From the NCBI GenBank assembly GCA_022661535.1, contig JAKULF010000004.1, positions 6,200,001-6,264,000 of the forward strand: a stretch of DNA of 64,000 bases. Reading direction: 5' to 3'. The DNA comes from Eutypa lata. Taxonomy: Eukaryota; Ascomycota; Sordariomycetes; Xylariales; Diatrypaceae. The position numbers and the translations under genes are program-made. Under the pieces are notes generated by a model. That model searched no databases. It was given only the letters and a program-made list of their open reading frames with translations, and was not told where the DNA came from. Positions 57,046 through 64,000 of this stretch are shown here, piece by piece. How positions within the stretch are numbered: the first letter of the stretch is position 1; the number at the start of each line of letters is the position of its first letter.

Positions 57046-59394
57046 TTAGCCCCTCGGGATTAAATATATGGTAGATGCCTTTTTGACGGCGCTTGTTAGC
57101 ATCTTTTTGGTCTTCGGACGAGATTTGTTACATGGGTTACTGCATGCAGCAAGCTTCTCTAACGAATTACGTTGTTCTTTAGTAGCTACCGCCGCTTCTG
57201 TTGACAGATCTCTAACCTGGTCAAGTCCTATACCAACATCTACTGCGCCATAATTCGCTAGAGGCAAGTCAACATCGCTGGCCTGGGGCTCGACCGCCAT
57301 CTGGTGAATGCTTGTAGCCTCTTCTGGGGACTTAATTGAAGATTCAGTTCGGGTCTGTGTGTCTTCTTCTATCCGATGTGTGTTGCCTATAGTAATAGAT
57401 TCCGTTGGGTCGGACTGTGTTGGTATGCCTTCAGTTGCCTCGCTTAGATATTGTGGCTGAACCGACGAGAGGTGTTTCTCACGTAGACGCTGTATTACAG
57501 GATGCTTCAAGTCGGTATTGTCTAGGCCACTTAACAACTCATCCGGAGCAGTTGTTGGTATAGTATCTGTGCCTTTTGACCAAGTCCCTGGGTTAGCCTC
57601 TTCGTATGCTAGACGCTGTAGCTGTAGAGTGGCATTTGTGGTCCACTTCAGGTGAGCATATGGATTGCGTCTCTTTCGATTATGGAGGAAGGCAGATATT
57701 GGCTCTAGGACGTAAGAAACGAGCACAATAAGAATGCCAACGGCAGAGGCCGAAAGAACTTAGAGATGCATGGGCTGTGCTTCGGATTTTCTAATAGGGG
57801 TTATATTATGTTAACGCTGAACTAGAGCTTCATTATATTCACCCACGATTTTGAAACCATGAAGCAATGACTGGGAAGAAAATCCCATAGGTACCTGGTT
57901 TTCACATAGTGCATCTAGTGGTGCCGTAAAGTTGTCGCGCGGTATAAGCATGTTGGGATCGGTTGGTCTATGGACGGCGTTGATGAATCCTGCCTGCGTA
58001 GCTGCTTTGGCGATATCCCACCAATGTGTTACATCTAGTTGCCATTGGTCTTTTTCCAGCGGCCCTTGCAGGCCATTTGCTAACATTTTTTGAGACTGCA
58101 ATGCGGCGGCGCCCATATTCGGAATTGCATCACCTAGAGAAGGTCGGCTCGGCCCGAATATTGCTATGAAATATAACCATTGGGCTTCCAAGGGCGTAGT
58201 AACATTGTCAATTTGGTGCGTCACTGCCTTATCATAGCTAGAGTTGAAAAGTGACGCAGCTCCACCTACCGCATCACGGAAACTGACTAGGGGGCCACAC
58301 TCTCTTTTGTCTTCGGGCATCGTCTTGCAGAACTGATGTGTATCCGTACACGCCAAAGGTGAAGCCCATTCTTCGAGGACGCAGTATTGCACATTGTATT
58401 TTTCATTGCCTTTGAACATCGTAATGTTGATCGGATCATGTGCTGTTCGGTACCAATTATCATCTGTCGACTCAAGGAAGAGTACCCCGTTCCCCGAAAG
58501 GAAAATTATTAATATATCTGCATCGTGTTGACGAATAGAATCGATAGGCTGAAAAAGTGATCCTGACTCGTGGAGTTTACCGTTTTCCACATAAGCAGTG
58601 AAAGCACGAAACCTTGAAGATTAGCCTATTTGCAACAACTGAGAACCATACAGCCCCAGATCTCTTTCATTAGAAGAACTTAGCATATAACTTACCTTAG
58701 GTGATAATTATTGACATTAGTTATCATGTTATGGGATAGGGAGTGTGAGATTTGAGATTCCACGGACTCTGCCGAGTACGTAACATTTCTGGATAAGTGA
58801 TTGGTCGTCCCATACTTGTAAAGGGTCAGGTTCCCAACGGACGTCATATTATGGCTTGTGAACCCCTTCGTGACCAGTGGTTCACAATGGAGAACATTTC
58901 CCCATACGATGCTTCTATCTCTAGGAGCATTGAGACCCAAGTCTCTGTGGCTGCTGATGTAACCGGTGTCGAGCCATAGATTCGACGAGCTTTTCCGCCA
59001 CATTTCCTCTCTAAACGGACAGCCTGCCGTCTTGTTGACGTAGCCATAAATGCTCTGAGTAACAAAACGCCCACAATCAACCAGGCTTGCACTGTTATTC
59101 GAATAGCATTGTTGGGCATAATTTGCGGCGTTGTTCAGTATTTTGGCGTCTAGCATGGCCGCTTTTATACCTATAGTTTATACTTTTGAGCAATACCTTA
59201 TTGCCAATAGCGATTGAGATACTTGAAGAGAAACCGCCTGCAATTGTGAAAGCACCGATGCAGAAGATAGTAAGGAAAGCTGCAAAGACTGGTCGGAAAG
59301 GCCTTTTTGAGCGGCGGCCCGCCAATAATAACTGAAGAAGCAGCCGTATGCCATGTTCTGGTGACGAGTAATTGGCGTTGGTGGTAGATGGCAT
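57046..59394 (-). CDS. large N-glycosylated fungal membrane protein
   Basis: The best model has exons 59394-59223, 59170-58696, 58612-57816 and 57758-57046 (718 residues, in frame). An N-terminal hydrophobic segment (PVFAAFLTIFCIGAFTIAGG) is followed by a large extracellular part with many NxS/T sites and paired cysteines: NNAANYAQQCYS, LWLDTGYISSHRDLGLNAP, YCVLEEWASPLACTDTHQFC. A second membrane segment lies late (SASAVGILIVLVSYVLEP), with a long cytosolic tail. This matches a fungal-specific membrane family I know only as hypothetical. The 83-nt intron 58695-58613 is solid (GTAAGT, GGCTAATC branch). The 57-nt intron 57815-57759 has a weak donor (GTTAAC). The first junction is doubtful: a 52-nt intron (GTATCT...CTATAG) saves the frame but removes residues normally conserved; the alternative is a one-base frameshift near 59171. 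Confidence 0.65.
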
Positions 59395-61098
59395 CTTGTG
59401 CGTGGGATTTCGAGTAGAACCTATGAAGGGCGAAGCAGAGTATTATCCAAAAACGAACGGCTACGAAGGCAATGAAGAACGCGGTAAAGTAAACGCAATG
59501 AGGAGGTTGGCATCCGGCTGTGTGAGGGTGAGAGTAGACCCCATCACTCCCCCACGAGACCAGTTAGTCCAGATCCCAAGATGAACAGGATACTGCTCCT
59601 CTGGGGTTGTACTGACGCTTGACAAGGAACCCATGGTCGCCCTGGAAAGGTTGGGTACGTCTTTGGAGGAGACACAAGTCTGAGAGGAATCAGTCCAAGG
59701 ACTAGGAGGAAAGTAGGAGAAGAAGACACCAACAATGACATAATCTTATGTTTCTACGACTAGGTTCTAGGGATTATATCTTATTATATGATTGAGATAG
59801 ACCAAATATAATATTGTCGATGTGCCTCATTTCCCCTAGTCTTGGATTTGATCGGCAGGTTCATCAGACTGGACTGGACCAACTAAGCAGCCTTACCATG
59901 CATGAATGCATAGTAATATTAAAATACTTCGTAGTCTTAATAAAAGATCTTGTGTTATATGATATGTCTAAAAGTCGTAGTGAAAAACCACACCTCTTCA
60001 CCGAATACCTGTTACATTCAATTAATATATTCTGTGTTTAGGGTCTACACTGCACCAATCTGTATTAACGAATTCAAGCAATACGTCGCATTAGCTCTCA
60101 CAAAACATTCTTATGAAACTTAGGGGTCCTAAGCTGCAACCCAATGAAACCTACGTGCGGAAGTGGTTTCTTACCCTTATTCCAAGTAACATTCCGCGAC
60201 GAGGTACTACTGCGAGAAAAAAAAGTTAACACATACATATATATACGTACGCATATGGCGTTAGTAAGTGCAATCCATACGAGATTTGTTTTCTATATTA
60301 GATATTCTACAGTGTTACTTTGACTAACGACAACCCGACCAGATGCTAGCAAACGCATACCCTCTCAGCAGAGTCTATCAGATAGGTATACATATATATA
60401 TATATATATATATATAAGGAGGGGAAAATCCTGCCTTGGGGTAGTTAAATGGCCACCACTACCGGAGAACAGTAGCCGCTCCCTTGCATGATGGAGAAGG
60501 ACCTTTTTACTCGATAGGTGGAGTTAAGACATATATGCATGCTCGTTATATGGGTTCTCATCAGAGCTATGATATACGTAATACAAAAGCACCAAAATAG
60601 TTGCTTGCAGTGCTTATACTCGGACAATGACTGGATCAAAGGTATTGAGATCGTTGCTACATAGCATCGAAGGATTAGAGGTAGACGGGGAGAACTCATT
60701 GTTGAATTAAACGACAAGCAGTCACTCAAAATATTCCAAATTGAAACATGAAATATATTGACCATGTACTCGGGTTTGCTTAACAATGGTATAGATAACA
60801 CCTCGATTTGTGTACGATGCACCTATGAACTCTAGGTATGTAATTGGTAAACGACATATGAATTTCGCAGGAAACAGTCGAGACCGATAGTACACCATCA
60901 AAGCATAACGAACAGAGACTCATTACTCGTACATTACTTCCTTATCTATATGTTAACAGGTAGGCTATATTCCATAGCCAGGTGGTATCTAAACTGAAAC
61001 GACTGGAGACTATGAGCGGGGCTCTCCTCTACTCTATACAGCCCTCAGGCCCCCAACCCCAACCCCAACCCCTACTAGTACCCCGTCCCTCCCTCTAA
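59395..61098. other. intergenic, no gene seen
   Basis: About 1.7 kb holding the promoter of the 57-59 kb membrane protein and the 3' end of the next gene. It contains (AT)n at 60391-60416. ORFs are short, AT-rich and unrecognised. Confidence 0.55.
60391..60416 (+). repeat. (AT)n microsatellite
   Basis: About 13 AT units. Confidence 0.9.
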
Positions 61099-63480
61099 TC
61101 ATCGAAAATGCAGCCGTATAATGGAAAACAGCATATTCTGCACAACATGCAACATAACCGCGACGCTAGTCGGCAACAACTCGGGCCAAACCGCGAGGTC
61201 CAGCCGCCCCTCGGTGCCCGTATCGACGCCGAAGGCGCACCACACGATAGCCCTCAGGATGCCGGCGGCGGCGAGCTCGCAGGCCCACGTAGCCGCAGAG
61301 GCGATGAGGGTGAGGCGGAAGTCGTAGAAGGGCTCGTCGGGGTCGTCGAAGGCGAAGTACGGGTAGACGTCCTGGTTGGGGCCGAAGTGGAGGACGAGCA
61401 CGCTGCCGAGGAACGTGAGCATGCTCGCGTTCTCGGCCAGGAATCTGATGAACACGTTACGAACGCAGATCTTCTGGTACGCGCCGTAGGACTGGCCCGT
61501 CAGGCCGAGGAGGGAGAGCAGCCGGTGGTACGTCCGCGTCATCGTCAGCGGCGTGAGCGCGATCAGGAACCCCGACGAGAGCGCCTGCAGCCAGATGAAC
61601 TGCGAGGGCGAGCGCAGGCGCGCGTATAGGGCGCGGACGTAGGTTTGGTAGGTTAGCATGAAGTATCTGTTCAGCTCGGGGTATTAGTTAAAGAGGTCCG
61701 ATCTGTCTGATTCTCTGCGGATATGTGTGTGTGTGTGTGTGTGGTCACTTACAGTTTAAAAATCCAGCTCAAAGGATAGCTGCCGACGCGCTCGCCCTCG
61801 TTGCCGCCGAGGATCCAGCCCGTCAGCGCGTCTAGCAGGTGCACCGTCACGACCCAGCTGTAGACGTAGACGATGGTCTCGAAGTTGTTGTGCGGCAGGG
61901 TGCGGAGGTAGATCTCGGCGTATGCCTCTCCTATGAGGTACGCGAGCAGGCCGATGAACAGCGCCAGGCAGAACCACATGAAGCGGATGAAGCTGGCTGG
62001 CAGCCAGCGGCGACGCTCCATAAGGGCCGCGGGGCCTCTCCCCCTACCCCTCCCTCCCGCCATCATCCTCCTCTGTCGCTGGTGGTCCGCCGCCGCGATC
62101 TGCAGGTTGGCGGAGGTGACATCCGGGTCGTCGAAGACGCCGGGGCCGGAACCGGAACCCGTTACGCCTCTGCGTGGGGGACGGCGAGACCCGCTGCTCT
62201 CCCGCGCCATCGAGTCGAAGGCCCCCACCTCACCCGTCCACCACGAAGTCGTGAAGATGCGCTGGGTCTCGCTGAGCGAGTGGCGCAGGCTCAGGTGGCG
62301 CTCGTGAGTCATCAGGATGGCGAAGGCGATGGCGACTGGCATGGCCATGACGACGAAGGTCCAGCTGATCCAGGCGGTGTTGTGGACAGTGAGGAAGCGG
62401 GCCTCGGGGGAAAGATATATCGGGATAGGGGCGGCGAGCGACAACACGGCGATAAGCGATACTGTTAGGGGAAAGCCTAGTGTTGATGGCCACCAGTTCA
62501 AGGAGTATAGGTTGAACACCTTCGTGATCCAGATTAGGGCTGTTACGTTGTAGAAGCCGTAGTACACCAGCAGGAAGAACCAGAAGTTCACCTGTACCCG
62601 CGCCTCCCCGTGTCCCGGCACCCGGTGGTCCGGGTCCGGGTCAGGGAGGGTGTCCGGCGGTGGGATATTCGGCTGGCTGTCGTGTTGGTGTGGGGGGAGC
62701 GGGTACTGAGGGAAGGGAATTGCGCACCATGCCACTGCCTGTAGTTATAGCATAACGCCGTTAGCCACATAGTTCCTCGCCACCACATCTTTGAGATAAC
62801 GGCATCTCGCCTTGGCCTGTAACACCAACCATCCCTGATACCTTACCGTCGCATTCTTTACATTCTTCGTTGAATAATATAAATCCACAAGCCACAACAG
62901 ATCCCTACTCTACTATCCCCGGTCACTTCAGACGGAAAAACTCACTTACCAAACCAGCAGGCAAGAACACCAGAAGGCCCCAGCGCTTCCACCAACTGTC
63001 AATAACGCGCTTGACGGCTGTCTGCCTTGGTGCGACCCAAAGATCGAGCACGCCCTTCCTCCACATGCGCCGCCACGTAGCTTTTCTCGGCCACCCCAAC
63101 AACTTCCACCTCGACCCCCTTTGCTGCTGCCCATCTGGCCCTGTTCCAACAAGGCCATATCTCCCTCGGCCTCGAGTCTCGCTATCATCGTCGTCGTCCT
63201 GGCTGTCTTCATCCTGGTCGTCGTCCGATTCTTCGTCCGCCAGCCCCGCCGCGACTAAGGCCCCGTACCCTACATGCACGCTTCCGCGGGCACCGGCGGG
63301 CCCTAACAGGTTCGCCGACTCGGCTCCGGATCTCCGCGCCCCGCCGAAGAGAAGACTTGGCCGTGACCGTACACGCCGCGGGAGATGCGCTCGGAATCGT
63401 CCTAGGAGAGGCGACACGTCGTTGATAACGGCTTGTCGCGACGTCTCGGTCCCCTGGGTGAAGGGGAAGAACTCAGGCAT
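61099..63480 (-). CDS. conserved fungal multi-pass membrane protein
   Basis: Three exons (63480-62950, 62738-61753, 61666-61099) joined by introns of 211 and 86 nt give 694 residues in frame. The N-terminal third is soluble and ends in a basic helix, with an acidic run (DEESDDDQDEDSQDDDDD). About eight to ten hydrophobic segments follow, among them NFWFFLLVYYGFYNVTALIW, FPLTVSLIAVLSLAAPIPIY, WISWTFVVMAMPVAIAFAIL, FMWFCLALFIGLLAYLIG and the C-terminal LLPTSVAVMLHVVQNMLFSI. A loop of Arg/Gly-rich sequence (GGRGRGRGP) lies between segments. The pattern fits a conserved fungal membrane protein of unknown function; I cannot name it. The second intron contains a (TG)n tract (about 61724-61742). Confidence 0.8.
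61724..61742 (+). repeat. (GT)n microsatellite in an intron
   Basis: About nine GT units inside the second intron of the multi-pass membrane protein gene. Confidence 0.9.
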
Positions 63481-64000
63481 CGCATTTGCTTATATACAGG
63501 TATTCATTGGCTTGCTTGCTTGCCTGCCTGTTGATTCGTTCGATGGGATCTGAGATGGGCTGGCTGGCTGGCTGGTCGGTTGATCGTTCGTTCGTTCGTT
63601 GGTATGTAGCTCGGTAAAGCGAGCGGACCCGAATGGTGTCGTGTTGGCCGCCGACTGGCTGGTAAAGGGAGAGCCGTAGTAGACAATGGAGCCTGTTTAC
63701 CGGGTACGCGCGAATGCAAATGCAAATGCAAATGCAAAAACAACAAGGTACACAAACGCTATCGAATAACTGACATGTCGGATCAGTCGGGTCCCTCTCT
63801 ATTCGCAGATCTCCCCGGTTTTCGGGACTGCGAGTTCGGCAAGTTAAAAGCTACGATGTAGGTATGGTAGTCGAGATCGCGGACATGTGAATTTGCTTGG
63901 AGTGTTCTGAACGAACCAAAAAAAAAAAAAGGTGTCGCGTTGAATCGCGTCGTGTACTTGCGATTGAAAGCAAATCAACAAAAGCAACAAGACAAACGAC
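63481..64000. other. 5' region of the membrane protein gene
   Basis: Promoter side of the minus-strand gene. It contains GCTT/GCCT, GGCT and GTTC tetranucleotide runs (63510-63600), four tandem AAATGC hexamers (63713-63736) and an A12 run near 63919. No gene seen before the window ends. Confidence 0.6.
63713..63736 (+). repeat. AATGCA hexamer tandem repeat
   Basis: Four tandem GAATGCAAATGCAAATGC-type units, each containing ATGCAAAT. It sits about 230-260 bases upstream of the minus-strand membrane protein gene. Confidence 0.85.

Noticed and set aside
61108..62468. Plus-strand ORFs under the multi-pass membrane protein
   Set aside because: Charged low-complexity shadows; the minus strand has splice sites and membrane segments.

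Overview
The window is nuclear DNA of a filamentous ascomycete (Pezizomycotina, most likely a Sordariomycete; the species cannot be told). The grounds are short introns (about 45-90 nt, GTAAGT-type donors, CTAAC/CTAAT branch sites, CAG/TAG acceptors), a HET-domain gene, a WSC-domain secreted hydrolase, a fungal type-B carboxylesterase, an Adk2-type adenylate kinase, and AT-rich intergenic DNA full of TACC/GGTA microsatellites. I rebuilt fourteen protein-coding genes, most with exact splice sites that keep the frame. I saw no rRNA, CRISPR or intact transposon and no tRNA I would stand behind.

Layout. 1-18 kb is gene-rich and mostly housekeeping or secretory: a DUF7704-like membrane protein (+), a GC-rich secreted Ser/Thr-tailed protein (+), mitochondrial lysyl-tRNA synthetase (-) divergent from TIM10 (+), a secreted alpha/beta hydrolase with a WSC domain (+), an Adk2-type adenylate kinase with a large insertion (+), and a secreted carboxylesterase (-). 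18-31 kb is accessory: a Ty3/gypsy reverse-transcriptase relic (-), an F-box protein (+), a HET-domain protein (+) and a four-exon protein with an F-box-like stretch and a zinc ribbon (-). That last gene is preceded by about 2.2 kb of ORF-poor, pyrimidine-rich DNA carrying a series of good splice signals and a TATA box.

30-39 kb holds no convincing gene. A PH-domain (Meu6/PH_6-like) protein lies at 39.2-41.0 kb. 41-52.6 kb is again almost gene-free, with microsatellites, a MITE-like inverted repeat and a tRNA-like B-box. 52.6-53.8 kb carries adenine phosphoribosyltransferase, whose PRPP motif is split by a long intron. 57.0-59.4 kb carries a large N-glycosylated membrane protein (-) with one doubtful junction, and 61.1-63.5 kb a conserved multi-pass membrane protein (-).

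Shared themes: LysRS, Tim10 and Adk2 all act in mitochondria, the first two from a common divergent promoter. Apt1 and Adk2 both handle adenine nucleotides. The F-box, HET and zinc-ribbon genes form a typical fast-evolving accessory block. No operon-like organisation is expected. The strongest candidate for something undescribed is the spliced leader or lncRNA upstream of the four-exon gene. Next are the adenylate kinase insertion and the doubtful junction in the 57-59 kb membrane protein.
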